Source of the DNA: Idiomarina piscisalsi
GTDB taxonomy: Bacteria > Pseudomonadota > Gammaproteobacteria > Enterobacterales > Alteromonadaceae
Length of the DNA: 64,000 bases
Assembly: GCF_002211765.1 (NCBI RefSeq)
Contig: NZ_CP022133.1
Location: forward strand, 558,001 to 622,000
Direction of reading: 5' to 3'
Shown: in pieces, positions 10,232 to 19,299 of the stretch
How the letters are laid out: each line of letters opens with the position of its first letter
Position numbering within the stretch: the first letter of the stretch is position 1
Program-made: the position numbers and the translations under genes
Notes under the pieces: generated by a model
What the model was told of the DNA's origin: nothing
Database searches by the model: none
What the model saw: only the letters and a program-made list of their open reading frames with translations

Positions 10232-11818
10232 ATGAAAACAATAAAAACGATAGCTTTCACCTGCGCAGCCTTGTTGCTTGCTGCTTCCTCTCAGGTGTTT
10301 TCTGCCCCGTTAATGCAGGCACCGCCCAAAGCACCTGAACGAGAGCAAGGTGAGGGCCCCTATGACCGCTTAATTTTGCGTGGCGGAACCCTCATTACCG
10401 GCGAAGGCGCACCACCACAAGGCCCGGTCGACATCGTTATTGAAGATGATCGCATTACTCAAATTGTCAGTGTGGGTAACCCGGGTGTGCCGATTATCGA
10501 CTCGCGCCGCCCTAAAGCAGGTCGCGGCGACAAAGAAATGGACGTATCCGGGCATTATATTTTGCCCGGATTTATCGACATGCACGCTCATATCGGTGGT
10601 TCAGCGAAAGGTATTCCGGCCGAGTATGTACTGAAGCTGTGGCTGGGACACGGCATTACTACCATTCGCGAGCCCGGCAGTTTTAACGGTCTGGACTGGG
10701 TGCAGTGGCATCAGGAGCAAGCGCAGGACAACGACATTGCTTCGCCGCGCATTGTGCCTTATGTCGGTTTTGGACAAGGCTGGGAAGAGCCTATTTACGG
10801 TGCTGAGCAAGCGCGAGAATGGGTACGCTACATAAAAGATCGGGGTGCTGCAGGCATTAAGTTCTTTGGCGCGTCACGCAAAGTCATGGAAGCCGCGCTT
10901 GACGAAGCCAACAAACAAGGTCTCGGTACCATGATGCACCACGCTCAGCTCAACGTTATGTCCATGAATGCGCTGGACTCGGCGCGGCTGGGGCTGACCT
11001 CAATGGAGCACTGGTATGGCTTGCCGGAAGCGCTGTTCGAAGATCAGCGCATTCAGGACTATCCGGCGCATTACAATTACAACAACGAGCAACACCGTTT
11101 CGAAGAAGCCGGGCGTTTATGGAAACAAGCGGCGGAACCAGGCTCTGACAAATGGAACGCGGTGCGTGATGAACTGATAGAGCTCGACTTTACCATTAAC
11201 CCAACGCTCACAATTTACGAAGCCTCGCGCGATCTTATGCGTGAACGCCAAGCCATTTGGCACGATGAATACACACTGCCAAGACTGTGGGACTTCTTCG
11301 AGCCCAGCCGTTACGCACATGGCTCATACTGGTTCGACTGGACCACCGATAATGAGATTGCCTGGAAAAACAACTACGACAAGTGGATGGCTTTTCTGAA
11401 GGATTATCACGCCAACGGCGGCCGTATTACGTTGGGCTCTGACGCAGGCTATATCTATAAAATTTATGGCTTTGGTTACATTCGCGAAATGGAACTGCTC
11501 CGTGAGGCTGGTCTAAACGCACTGGAAGTCATCCATGCGGCAACGGTTGCAGGGGCGCAAGCCTTAGGCATGGAAGACGACATTGGCAGTATTGCGCTGG
11601 GCAAAAAAGCCGACATGGTTATTGTGAAGGAAAACCCGCTGGCGAACTTTAAAGTGCTGTATGGCACCGGTCATTTCAAATTAAACGACCAGAACAAGCC
11701 GATGCGCACAGAAGGCGTTAAATACACCATTAAAGACGGTATTGTTTACGACGCGCAGGCGTTGTTGGACGACGTGAAGCGCCTTGTCGCAAAAGAAAAA
11801 GCAGAACGCGCGGAATAA
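10232..11818 (+). CDS. Secreted amidohydrolase-family protein
   Basis: 528 residues with a clear signal peptide (hydrophobic core AFTCAALLLAAS, cleavage near SQVFSA). It is a metal-dependent amidohydrolase: GFIDMHAHIG gives the HxH metal pair, later His residues lie in MMHHAQ and MEHW, GSDAG gives the catalytic Asp, and GSIALGKKADMVIV is the usual C-terminal beta-sandwich return. Such periplasmic enzymes often act on dipeptides or cyclic amides; the substrate cannot be read here. It lies on the plus strand between fau and the 6S RNA gene, only 47 bp from the divergent fau start. Confidence 0.85.
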   Translation: MKTIKTIAFTCAALLLAASSQVFSAPLMQAPPKAPEREQGEGPYDRLILRGGTLITGEGAPPQGPVDIVIEDDRITQIVSVGNPGVPIIDSRRPKAGRGDKEMDVSGHYILPGFIDMHAHIGGSAKGIPAEYVLKLWLGHGITTIREPGSFNGLDWVQWHQEQAQDNDIASPRIVPYVGFGQGWEEPIYGAEQAREWVRYIKDRGAAGIKFFGASRKVMEAALDEANKQGLGTMMHHAQLNVMSMNALDSARLGLTSMEHWYGLPEALFEDQRIQDYPAHYNYNNEQHRFEEAGRLWKQAAEPGSDKWNAVRDELIELDFTINPTLTIYEASRDLMRERQAIWHDEYTLPRLWDFFEPSRYAHGSYWFDWTTDNEIAWKNNYDKWMAFLKDYHANGGRITLGSDAGYIYKIYGFGYIREMELLREAGLNALEVIHAATVAGAQALGMEDDIGSIALGKKADMVIVKENPLANFKVLYGTGHFKLNDQNKPMRTEGVKYTIKDGIVYDAQALLDDVKRLVAKEKAERAE

Positions 11819-11829
11819 TGTATGAAGTG

Positions 11830-12017
11830 GTGGTTCCCCAAGGTGCCGCTGCTGGCTGTAGCCCTTGAACCCATTGGTTCAAGGCGGGGAGCAATTGGTA
11901 TCCGTCGTAGGCTTCCCGGTGCGTGCCGGGCTTGCTCATGACGGGCCAGTGATCCCCTTTTAATACAAGCATCGGCTCAGGGACATAAGCCTGCTGGCTA
12001 ACACCCCAGGGAACCGC
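11830..12017 (-). ncRNA. ssrS: 6S RNA (regulator of sigma70 RNA polymerase)
   Basis: Read on the minus strand, the stretch matches 6S RNA landmarks: GTCCCTGAGCCGAT in the 5' arm, GAAGCCT near the central bubble, and CCTTGAACC...GGTTCAAGGG with CTACAGCC near the 3' end. The closing stem pairs GGTTCCC (about 12009-12015) with GGGAACC (about 11832-11838). The predicted length is about 188 nt, like E. coli (184). It lies downstream of zapA on the same strand, the standard position. Ends are uncertain by a few bases. Confidence 0.9.
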
Positions 12018-12042
12018 AGAAAAGGGTTACTGTATTGTCAAA

Positions 12043-12332
12043 TTAGCGATTACGTTGCGAGCGCTGCTCGCTCATCGCCTGTTCAATTGTCGCCTGAAGC
12101 AGTTGAATTTTCTCTTCAAGCTTGGCCGTTTTGGCCGACTGTCATGACACAAGTTGAGTGCGGTCATCACGGCTATTTGTTCGACATTGGTCAGTTGGGT
12201 TCGTTCCTTGGTTTCTTCAAGGCGTCTGTTTAACGCATCTGCCGCTTGCTGCAACGCGCTTTCCTGACCCACAGGGCAGGCAACCTTATAGTTACGCTCC
12301 AGCAATTTAATATCCATGGTTTTCGCGGCCAT
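12043..12332 (-). pseudogene. zapA: zapA, cell division protein, with apparent single-base frameshift
   Basis: The N-terminal 60 or so residues are clear ZapA (RNYKVACPVG, AADALNRRLEE, TNVEQIAVMTALNL), with AAGGAG before the ATG at 12332. After ...ALNLCH the frame runs into Arg/Lys-rich sequence and stops at 12072. One base missing near 12142 explains this: with a one-base insertion the sequence continues as QSAKTAKLEEKIQLLQATIE..., the expected ZapA coiled coil, to a stop at 12043. That restores a 96-residue protein. Either the gene is truly frameshifted, giving an 86-residue product without its coiled coil, or the base was lost in sequencing. ZapA stabilises FtsZ rings and is usually dispensable. 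Confidence 0.8.
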
Positions 12333-12465
12333 TCAAAAGACTCCTTGCAACTGACTCATCAGCGTGAATAACTGCATTATGGCACGAGCGGCGGGCGTTT
12401 GTCAGCTAGCGATTATGTAAAGCCAGTGTTAGGATTAGGGCAAGATTCACAAAAGGCGAGAATTC

Positions 12466-13035
12466 ATGTCCACACGCTTTAATTATGACCGTTTAGCCGA
12501 ACTTTATGCTGGTTACGATATGACGCCAGGCGTTTCTGAAGTACAAGGCATGCTGACCGGCTTAATCGCAACAGGCAGCGACGCTCAAAGCGACGAACTC
12601 ATGGCGATATTGTCAGACTTAGCCTACGACGGCCAAAGTATTCCAACCGAGCTTAAAAACTTATTACAGCAACAAGCGGAAGAAATTGAACATTCGCTGG
12701 GCGATCACGATTTGGGCTTTCGTTTACTGCTGCCGGAAGACGGCGAGCCATTGCCGGAGCGTCTAAATGCTTTAGCCGGTTGGGTGAATGCGTTTCTCGC
12801 AGGCTACGGTGTTAATCAGCAAAGTATGGCGACCTTAAGCGCTGACTTAAAAGAGGCCATAGAAGACATGGTCGAACTGGCAAAAATTGAGTTCACCGAA
12901 GAAGGTGGTGGCGAGGAAGAAGAACGCGCTTACTTTGAAATTGTCGAATATCTGCGTGTATCGGCCATGATGTGCTACACCGAGTTAGGCCGCAAAGAGC
13001 AGCCAGCCAACCAACCACCGAAAACACTGCATTAA
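12466..13035 (+). CDS. ygfB: UPF0149 family protein YgfB
   Basis: 189 residues matching the YgfB/UPF0149 family: an N-terminal LAELYAGYDMTPGVSEVQGMLTG segment and a C-terminal acidic region (EEGGGEEEERAYFEIVEYLRVSAM). The function is poorly defined; in Pseudomonas a YgfB protein affects ampDh3 expression. It lies divergent from zapA, and pepP begins 4 bp after its stop, the same order as in E. coli, so it heads a ygfB-pepP-ubiH-ubiI operon. Confidence 0.9.
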   Translation: MSTRFNYDRLAELYAGYDMTPGVSEVQGMLTGLIATGSDAQSDELMAILSDLAYDGQSIPTELKNLLQQQAEEIEHSLGDHDLGFRLLLPEDGEPLPERLNALAGWVNAFLAGYGVNQQSMATLSADLKEAIEDMVELAKIEFTEEGGGEEEERAYFEIVEYLRVSAMMCYTELGRKEQPANQPPKTLH

Positions 13036-13038
13036 TTT

Positions 13039-14361
13039 ATGACCGCCGTAATTTCCGTAGAAGAGTTTGCACAACGCCGGCAAGCGCTCATGAAGCGTTT
13101 GCCACTAGGCGCTGTTGCCATTATTGCCGGTAACAGCGAAGTCACGCGCAGTAACGACACCGAGTATCCGTTTCGGCAAAACAGTGACTTTTTCTATTTA
13201 ACCGGCTTTGCCGAGCCCGATGCGGTGTTGGTACTTATTAATGACAAGCAACCGCATAGTTTGCTGTTCTGTCAGGACAAAGACCCACAACAGGAAGTAT
13301 GGCATGGTTTGCGGTTGGGTTATGAAAATGCCGAGCAGGCATTGAGTGTCGATGTGGCGGAAGACGTAGACGCTTTTGAGGAACGACTGCCGGATGTACT
13401 GAAAGGTATGGACAGCGTGTTTTACCTTATGAGCGAACAACCCGAAGTCGGTGAGTTGATTCACGGTGCCCGTAACCAACTGCAGCAAGCCGCCCGTCGC
13501 AGCGGCGAATTACCGCCACAAAGTCTGCGCGATTTACGACCGCTATTAGACGACATGCGACTGATAAAGTCAGACGCTGAAATTGACGTTATGCGCGAGT
13601 CGGCGCGTATCAGCTACAGCGCGTTTCGTCGCATTATGCGTTTTGTGGCGCCCGGCAAACACGAATACCAAGTGGGTGCAGAACTGCATCATGAGTTTGC
13701 GATGAACGGGGCGCTGTACCCAGCTTATGGAATGATTTGCGGTGGTGGGGCCAATGCCTGCGTATTGCACTATACCGACAATAAAGACGTACTGAACGAT
13801 GGCGATTTGATCCTCGTCGATGCCGGCGCTGAGTATCAGGGGTATGCTGCCGACATTACTCGTACTTTCCCCGTCAATGGCAAATTCAGTGACACGCAGC
13901 GCACCTTGTATGAGTTGGTATTAAAAGCACAGTACGCAGCGTTTGAAGAAATAAAGCCCGGCAGTAATTTGGTTAATGCCAGTAATGCCGCGGCTCGTGT
14001 CATTAACGACGGTTTAGTTGAACTGGGCATTATCGACGGTGATCCGGACACCACCTTTGAAGCCATGCGCTGGAAAACGTACTTTATTCACGGCTTAGGA
14101 CACTGGCTGGGTCTCGATGTGCACGACATGGGACGCTACAAAGATGAAAACGGTAAACCCGTTGCTTTTGAACCGGGCATGGTGTTGACGGTCGAGCCGG
14201 GTATTTATATTCCGGAAGATGCCGACGTCGATGAGAAATGGCGTGGCATTGGCATTCGCATCGAAGATGACCTGGTGGTCACCGCCGAAGGTTATGAAAA
14301 CCTGACCAGCGACGTGCCTAAAACCATAGAAGAGATAGAAGCATGGATGAACGGCAAATAA
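13039..14361 (+). CDS. pepP: Xaa-Pro aminopeptidase P
   Basis: 440 residues, as in E. coli PepP. It removes N-terminal residues before proline. An N-terminal creatinase-like domain is followed by the pita-bread metallopeptidase domain with its two-metal ligands: Asp in VDAGAEYQG and ADITRTFP, His in HGLGHWLGLDVHD, and Glu in VEPGIYI and IRIEDD. It begins 4 bp after ygfB, and its last 19 bases overlap ubiH in another frame, which indicates translational coupling. Confidence 0.95.
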   Translation: MTAVISVEEFAQRRQALMKRLPLGAVAIIAGNSEVTRSNDTEYPFRQNSDFFYLTGFAEPDAVLVLINDKQPHSLLFCQDKDPQQEVWHGLRLGYENAEQALSVDVAEDVDAFEERLPDVLKGMDSVFYLMSEQPEVGELIHGARNQLQQAARRSGELPPQSLRDLRPLLDDMRLIKSDAEIDVMRESARISYSAFRRIMRFVAPGKHEYQVGAELHHEFAMNGALYPAYGMICGGGANACVLHYTDNKDVLNDGDLILVDAGAEYQGYAADITRTFPVNGKFSDTQRTLYELVLKAQYAAFEEIKPGSNLVNASNAAARVINDGLVELGIIDGDPDTTFEAMRWKTYFIHGLGHWLGLDVHDMGRYKDENGKPVAFEPGMVLTVEPGIYIPEDADVDEKWRGIGIRIEDDLVVTAEGYENLTSDVPKTIEEIEAWMNGK

Positions 14362-15509
14362 CCTCTGCCGATATCGCCATTGTTGGCGGCGGTCTGGTTG
14401 GCGCATTAACCGGCATGATGCTGGCGCAACAGCGTCCGGACTGGCGTATTGTTATTTGCGAACCCCGCAAAGAAGGCCCACCCAACGACAAACGTATTAT
14501 TGCGTTGGCGGCTGCATCGGCCCATCGTTTGTCTAAGCTGGGCGTGCTGAAGGATATTACCCACGAGCCCATAAAGCACATTCATATTTCTGACCGCGGT
14601 TTCATTGGCGGTACCGAACTGCATGCAGAGCACGAAGGCGTGGAAGCCTTGGGTAAAGTCGTGGCCGCGTCTGAGTTGGTAGAACGCTTATATAACAGCT
14701 GCCAGACGCTGGATAACGTTACCTGGTTAGGCGGCGTGCGTGCCGAGCGTATTGAACAAGAACAAGCGCAGGTAAACGTGACACTGGACAACCAACAGCG
14801 GGTGAATTGTCGGCTGCTGATTGGCGCCGACGGCCAAAACTCGCTAGTGCGTGAGCAGTTACGACTGAAGTCAGACGTGACGGATTACGGACAGTACGGT
14901 TGTATTGCCACGCTGACGCTTGAGCAGCCCCTCAATGGCTGGGCCTACGAACGTTTTACCGAAAATGGACCCATTGCCCTTTTACCTATGAAAGGAAACG
15001 ACGCGTCGTTGGTGTGGAGCTTTACCGAAAAGCAGTTGGCCGAAGCGGAACAATGGACAGACTCTGAGTTTTTGGAGCGTTGCCAGAAAGCTTTTGGTTA
15101 TCGAGCCGGGCGTTTTAAATCGGTGTCGCCACGCGTGTTTTATCCGCTGATTCTACGCCGGGCAAAACGCTCAACGCACCACCGAACGGTGATTATTGGT
15201 AATGCCTCTCACGCTTTGCACCCAATCGCCGGGCAAGGGTTTAACCTGGGGCTGCGTGACGTAGAGCAGCTTTGTGAGACCTTGAGCAATGCTACGGATC
15301 CGGGCGCATTCCAGAATCTGGCCGACTACGAACAACAACGCGAGCGCGACTACGAGTCTATTATCCGTTTAACCGATGGCTTAGTTAGAGGGTTCTCCAA
15401 TCAGTTTTGGCCAACGATATTAGGACGGAACAGTGCGCTCATGTTGTTGCAGCATTGTAGCCCTCTAAAGTCGAGCTTTGCCCGACTGACCATGGGGATG
15501 AAACCATGA
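14343..15509 (+). CDS. ubiH: 2-octaprenyl-6-methoxyphenol hydroxylase UbiH
   Basis: A 388-residue FAD monooxygenase of ubiquinone synthesis. FAD motifs are visible: the Rossmann GGGLVGA near the N-terminus, GADGQNS in the middle and GNASHALHPIAGQGFNLGLRD near residue 285-305. UbiH catalyses a ring hydroxylation in the oxygen-dependent pathway. It overlaps pepP by 19 bp and its paralogue ubiI by 4 bp (ATGA), as expected for a tight operon. Confidence 0.93.
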   Translation: MDERQITSADIAIVGGGLVGALTGMMLAQQRPDWRIVICEPRKEGPPNDKRIIALAAASAHRLSKLGVLKDITHEPIKHIHISDRGFIGGTELHAEHEGVEALGKVVAASELVERLYNSCQTLDNVTWLGGVRAERIEQEQAQVNVTLDNQQRVNCRLLIGADGQNSLVREQLRLKSDVTDYGQYGCIATLTLEQPLNGWAYERFTENGPIALLPMKGNDASLVWSFTEKQLAEAEQWTDSEFLERCQKAFGYRAGRFKSVSPRVFYPLILRRAKRSTHHRTVIIGNASHALHPIAGQGFNLGLRDVEQLCETLSNATDPGAFQNLADYEQQRERDYESIIRLTDGLVRGFSNQFWPTILGRNSALMLLQHCSPLKSSFARLTMGMKP

Positions 15510-16678
15510 CACGCAAATACACGGACATTGTTGTTGTTGGCGGCGGCATGATAGGCCTGAGCTTGGCCACCAAGCTGGCGCAACAGGGGCGGCAAGTCAT
15601 TGTGATAGAACGCCACGACCAGCCCGAACTCACTGAAGAGCTGGCATTGCGGGTGAGCGCGTTAAACGACCGCAGTCGCAGTGTGCTTGCCGATTGTGAT
15701 GCCTGGCAGAAAATACAGGCGCACCGCACCGGACCCTACAACAGCATGCAAGTGTGGGACAAAGACAGTTCTGCCCATATTGAATTTTCTGCCGAAGAAA
15801 TTAACGCGGAAGATATTGGCGCTATTGTCGAGAACAACGTGGCCGAGCATTTTCTGTGGGAAAGCGCGGAGCAAGCTGGCGTAGACATTATTAAAACAGA
15901 CAGTTGGAAATTACTGAGTGCAGGTGATGAAAGCGCTCCAGCAGAAATACAAGTGGGTGAGCAGTTACTTTCCGCCAACCTCATTATTGGCGCAGACGGC
16001 GGCCGCTCGCAGGTGCGCCAGTTTGCTGAGTTACCCATTAGCTTCTGGGACTACGAGCAGCGCGGCATTGTCGCCAACATTCGTACTGAACAGCCGCATA
16101 ATGGCGTGGCACGACAAGTATTTTTACCGACAGGACCGCTGGCGCTGTTACCCACGCCCGACCCACATACTGTTTCTATTGTCTGGTCAGCGGACGAGCC
16201 GCTGGCGGTGGCGTTACTGAATGAAAGCCCGGAACGGTTCGCTAAACAGGTAGAAACCGAGTCAGGGCGAGTGCTGGGCGCATGTGAGTGCGTGTCTGAC
16301 GTAAAAGCTTTCCCGCTTAGAATGCAGTACGCACGGCAGTGGTTTCATCAGCGCATTGTGTTGGCCGGCGACGCCGCGCACACCATTCATCCGCTTGCCG
16401 GGCAGGGCGCTAACTTGGGCTTTGGCGACGTGAAAGAGCTGTGCGAACAGTTGCAGGACATCGACTTAAAAGCACTTACCGATTTAACCAAACGCCTTGG
16501 CGCCTATCAGCGTTCCCGCAAAGCTGACACCCAAGTTATGATAGCTGCCATGGAGCTCTTCAAGCGCGGCTTTGGTACCGCTAACCCGGTGATAAAAGGA
16601 CTGCGCGCCATCGCCTTTGGTGTGGCGAATAAATTGACGCTCTTAAAAAGAAAACTCGCTGAAATCGCTGTCGCCTGA
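15506..16678 (+). CDS. ubiI: 2-octaprenylphenol hydroxylase UbiI (VisC)
   Basis: A 390-residue paralogue of the preceding protein with the same FAD motifs: VGGGMIGLSLA, IGADGGRSQVR and LAGDAAHTIHPLAGQGANLGFGDV. UbiI carries out the C5 hydroxylation of the ubiquinone ring. The order pepP-ubiH-ubiI is the standard gammaproteobacterial one and distinguishes this gene from ubiF. It is the last gene of the operon; an inverted repeat overlaps its stop codon. Confidence 0.92.
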   Translation: MTRKYTDIVVVGGGMIGLSLATKLAQQGRQVIVIERHDQPELTEELALRVSALNDRSRSVLADCDAWQKIQAHRTGPYNSMQVWDKDSSAHIEFSAEEINAEDIGAIVENNVAEHFLWESAEQAGVDIIKTDSWKLLSAGDESAPAEIQVGEQLLSANLIIGADGGRSQVRQFAELPISFWDYEQRGIVANIRTEQPHNGVARQVFLPTGPLALLPTPDPHTVSIVWSADEPLAVALLNESPERFAKQVETESGRVLGACECVSDVKAFPLRMQYARQWFHQRIVLAGDAAHTIHPLAGQGANLGFGDVKELCEQLQDIDLKALTDLTKRLGAYQRSRKADTQVMIAAMELFKRGFGTANPVIKGLRAIAFGVANKLTLLKRKLAEIAVA

Positions 16679-16693
16679 TGCTATTGCATCAGG
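16674..16693. terminator. Hairpin between ubiI and the convergent LysR gene
   Basis: CCTGATGC and GCATCAGG form an 8-bp perfect stem with a 4-base loop, overlapping the ubiI stop. The T-run after it is weak, so it may be a bidirectional terminator or an RNA-stabilising hairpin. Confidence 0.45.
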
Positions 16694-16701
16694 TGCGATC
16701 T

Positions 16702-17544
16702 TTAAATTCGCGCTTTTAAGTAATCGGCCAGTTGAGAAGCCGCACTGGAAGCGCCGCCAGCCAGACGCATAATGACGTTTACTGATCCGGGGGTTGGTAG
16801 GCTTTGCCCATTCGCTAAAGCATCAATGACTGAGACACTCTCGGGTACGGTACTTTTGGCTAACACCGTTATACCCAGTCCACTATTCAACGCCGCGGTG
16901 AGCCCGGAGAAATCTGTATTGGTATAAGTAATTCGATAAGGCTGTCGAATGCGCTGCAAACTTTGCTCAGCCCGACGCCGGTAAATGCAGCCATCCGGCG
17001 CGACAACTAACGGCAAACTGGGCTGCTCAACCAATGCCGGCGAACCGACCCAAACCAGCTCCTCCCGCTGAATTAACACATCGCTTTTATTGGTCTGCTC
17101 GCGCAACGCCAGAATAATATCGAATTGCTGCCCGAGCCCGGAAAGTAAGTCTTTACTCAGCCCTGAAGTTACCTGCAACGTAACCTGTGGGTACACCTGG
17201 GCAAACTGGCCCAGTACTTTCGGTAATAAGCTAGACGCAAATTCACTGGTAATACCCAGGCGTACTTTACCGCTGACTTGCTGGGGCTCGAACTGAGCCC
17301 AGGCCTGATCATTGAGTGCCAGCATACGTTGTGCGTAGTCAAACAGAACGTCGCCGTCCGGGGTCAACGCAAAGCCATTGCCCTGGCGAACAAGCAACTC
17401 GACCCCAAGTTGCTCTTCCAGTTTTTTGAGTTGCAGACTGATAGCGGGCTGGGAGCGCCCCATGCGCTCGCCGGCCAGCGTCATGCTGCCTAACTCGACA
17501 ACGGCGCTAAAACTGCGTAATGCCTCTAATGATAAATGTTTCAT
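16702..17544 (-). CDS. LysR-family transcriptional regulator
   Basis: 280 residues: an N-terminal winged helix (residues about 5-63, with GSMTLAGERMGRSQPAISLQLKKLEEQLG) and a LysR substrate-binding domain (about 90-280). The style resembles the LrhA/HexA branch more than GcvA. It is transcribed away from gcvT with a shared 141-bp intergenic region, so control of gcvT is possible but unproven. It faces ubiI convergently. The ligand is unknown. Confidence 0.85.
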   Translation of the reverse strand: MKHLSLEALRSFSAVVELGSMTLAGERMGRSQPAISLQLKKLEEQLGVELLVRQGNGFALTPDGDVLFDYAQRMLALNDQAWAQFEPQQVSGKVRLGITSEFASSLLPKVLGQFAQVYPQVTLQVTSGLSKDLLSGLGQQFDIILALREQTNKSDVLIQREELVWVGSPALVEQPSLPLVVAPDGCIYRRRAEQSLQRIRQPYRITYTNTDFSGLTAALNSGLGITVLAKSTVPESVSVIDALANGQSLPTPGSVNVIMRLAGGASSAASQLADYLKARI

Positions 17545-17632
17545 TGGTTTGCTTTATAAAGTGATTAGTTACTATTTGAAAAATTAATAGCATTATAAGC
17601 ATTATTGATTTTAAGTTTAAGTCAATCACGCC

Positions 17633-17638
17633 TATAAT
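17633..17638 (+). promoter_or_regulatory. Candidate -10 element for gcvT
   Basis: A perfect TATAAT lies 48 bp before the gcvT ATG, with TTAAGT at 17611-17616 as a weak -35 match (16-bp spacing). The stretch between the LysR gene and gcvT is very AT-rich. It is too short to hold a tandem glycine riboswitch, and none is seen. Confidence 0.45.
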
Positions 17639-17685
17639 TTGCGCCCATAAACACGCACATAAAGTGAACAGATAAGGAACGCGTT

Positions 17686-18765
17686 ATGGGTAGCAAAACG
17701 CCACTGTACGATGCACACGTAAAAGCCGGTGCCAAAATGGTCGACTTTCATGGCTGGGACATGCCGCTGAACTATGGCTCACAGATTGAAGAACACCACG
17801 CGGTACGCCGCGACTGCGGTGTTTTCGATGTGTCGCACATGACCATTGTTGATGTTGAAGGCGCTCAGGCTCAGGCGTTTTTGCGTTACTTGCTTGCTAA
17901 TGACGTGGCTAAGCTTAAAGCGGAAGGTAAAGCACAATACACCAGCATGCTGAACGAAAACGGCGGTGTTATTGATGACCTTATCGTGTATCACTTTTCT
18001 GAAACGTCTTATCGTATGGTTGTCAACTCAGCCACGCGTGACCGTGACTTAGCATGGATTGAAAAAGTCGCTGCCGATTTTGATGTCACCACGAAAGAAC
18101 GTGACGATATGGGCATGCTTGCTTTGCAAGGCCCTAACGCTGCTGAGAAAATTCAAAAAGTACTTTCAAGCGAACAATACGCTGAAATTGACGGCATGAA
18201 ACCATTCGTTGGTAAACAAGTGGGCGACTTTTTCATCGCGACCACCGGTTACACCGGCGAAAAAGGCTACGAAATTGTGGTTCCGGCTGACCAGCTTGAA
18301 GCGCTGTGGGATGCTCTGCTAAAAGCTGACGTCGCGCCTTGTGGACTGGGCGCACGTGATACCCTGCGCTTAGAAGCAGGAATGAACCTGTACGGTCAGG
18401 ACATGGACGAAAATATCACACCATTAGAAGCTAACATGGGCTGGAGTGTGGCATTTGAGCCAGCAGACAGAGATTTTATTGGCCGTAAAGCACTAGAGCA
18501 GAAAAAAGCGGAAGGTCACGACAAGCTGGTAGGCTTGGTGATGGAAGAAAAAGGTGTGCTTCGTCACGGTCAAAAAGTGACCGTAGAGGGTGGCGAAGGT
18601 ATCATCACTTCTGGTACATTCTCGCCTACACTTGGTTTCTCAGTCGCAATGGCGCGTGTACCTGCTTCAGTGGGTGATACGGCGGACGTTGAAATGCGTA
18701 AGAAACAAGTACCGGTGAAGGTCGTCAAACCGGGCTTCGTGCGAAACGGTCAATCTGTTTTATAA
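17686..18765 (+). CDS. gcvT: Glycine cleavage system T protein (aminomethyltransferase)
   Basis: 359 residues, typical for GcvT. It transfers the methylene group from the aminomethyl-lipoyl H protein to tetrahydrofolate, releasing ammonia. Conserved segments include the N-terminal [22 protein letters not shown], the folate-site region YTGEKGYEI and the [14 protein letters not shown] motif. AAGGAA precedes the ATG. It is first in the gcvT-gcvH-gcvP set; gcvH follows after 45 bp. Confidence 0.96.
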   Translation: MGSKTPLYDAHVKAGAKMVDFHGWDMPLNYGSQIEEHHAVRRDCGVFDVSHMTIVDVEGAQAQAFLRYLLANDVAKLKAEGKAQYTSMLNENGGVIDDLIVYHFSETSYRMVVNSATRDRDLAWIEKVAADFDVTTKERDDMGMLALQGPNAAEKIQKVLSSEQYAEIDGMKPFVGKQVGDFFIATTGYTGEKGYEIVVPADQLEALWDALLKADVAPCGLGARDTLRLEAGMNLYGQDMDENITPLEANMGWSVAFEPADRDFIGRKALEQKKAEGHDKLVGLVMEEKGVLRHGQKVTVEGGEGIITSGTFSPTLGFSVAMARVPASVGDTADVEMRKKQVPVKVVKPGFVRNGQSVL

Positions 18766-18810
18766 TTCTGTTTCATCACAATAAACGATTTTGAACTACA
18801 GGAAGTCATT

Positions 18811-19200
18811 ATGAGCAATATTCCAGCCGATCTGAAATACGCGTCAACTCACGAGTGGGTGCGCGACGAAGGTGATGGCACCTTTACCGTTGGTATCTCT
18901 GAGCACGCGCAAGAGCTGTTAGGAGACATGGTTTTCGTTGAGTTACCAGACGTTGGTGACAAAGTTGAAACAGGCGACGACATTGCTGTTGCTGAATCCG
19001 TAAAAGCGGCATCAGACATTTACGCACCAATGACAGGCGAAATTGTTGCAGTCAACGAAGACTTGGAAGACGCGCCAGAAACGGTTAATAACGACCCTTA
19101 TGGCGACGGCTGGTTATTCCGTATTAAAGCGGATGACAGCAGTGAACTTGAAAATTTATTGGACGCGAACGCATACGAGGCTTCAATAGACGAAGACTAA
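18811..19200 (+). CDS. gcvH: Glycine cleavage system H protein
   Basis: A 129-residue lipoyl carrier that shuttles the aminomethyl group between P and T proteins. The lipoylated lysine lies in [11 protein letters not shown], within the usual [13 protein letters not shown]...[11 protein letters not shown] hammerhead. ACAGGAAG precedes the ATG. The length matches E. coli GcvH. Confidence 0.96.
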   Translation: MSNIPADLKYASTHEWVRDEGDGTFTVGISEHAQELLGDMVFVELPDVGDKVETGDDIAVAESVKAASDIYAPMTGEIVAVNEDLEDAPETVNNDPYGDGWLFRIKADDSSELENLLDANAYEASIDED

Positions 19201-19235
19201 GCCATTGGACTTTGTACCAATGACTAAGCGTCCTG

Positions 19236-19258
19236 AGCCCCGGAAATTAACCGGGGTT
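19236..19258 (+). terminator. Hairpin between gcvH and gcvP, possible attenuator
   Basis: CCCCGG and CCGGGG form a GC-rich stem with a 7-base loop (AAATTAA), extended by weaker pairs. It is followed by a mixed T-rich stretch rather than a clean T-run. In the 99-bp gap between gcvH and gcvP it could lower gcvP transcription or protect the gcvTH message end. Confidence 0.45.
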
Positions 19259-19299
19259 CGTTGTTTCTTACTATCGATAAATGTACGAGGCTGAGTTAA

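Noticed and set aside
11819..12042. A protein-coding frame in the 6S RNA region (minus strand 11730-11972)
   Set aside because: It falls over the 6S RNA landmarks and has no family or ribosome binding site.
17545..17685. Glycine riboswitch upstream of gcvT
   Set aside because: The region is only 141 bp, very AT-rich and shows no conserved GGA/GCC aptamer pieces or tandem stems.
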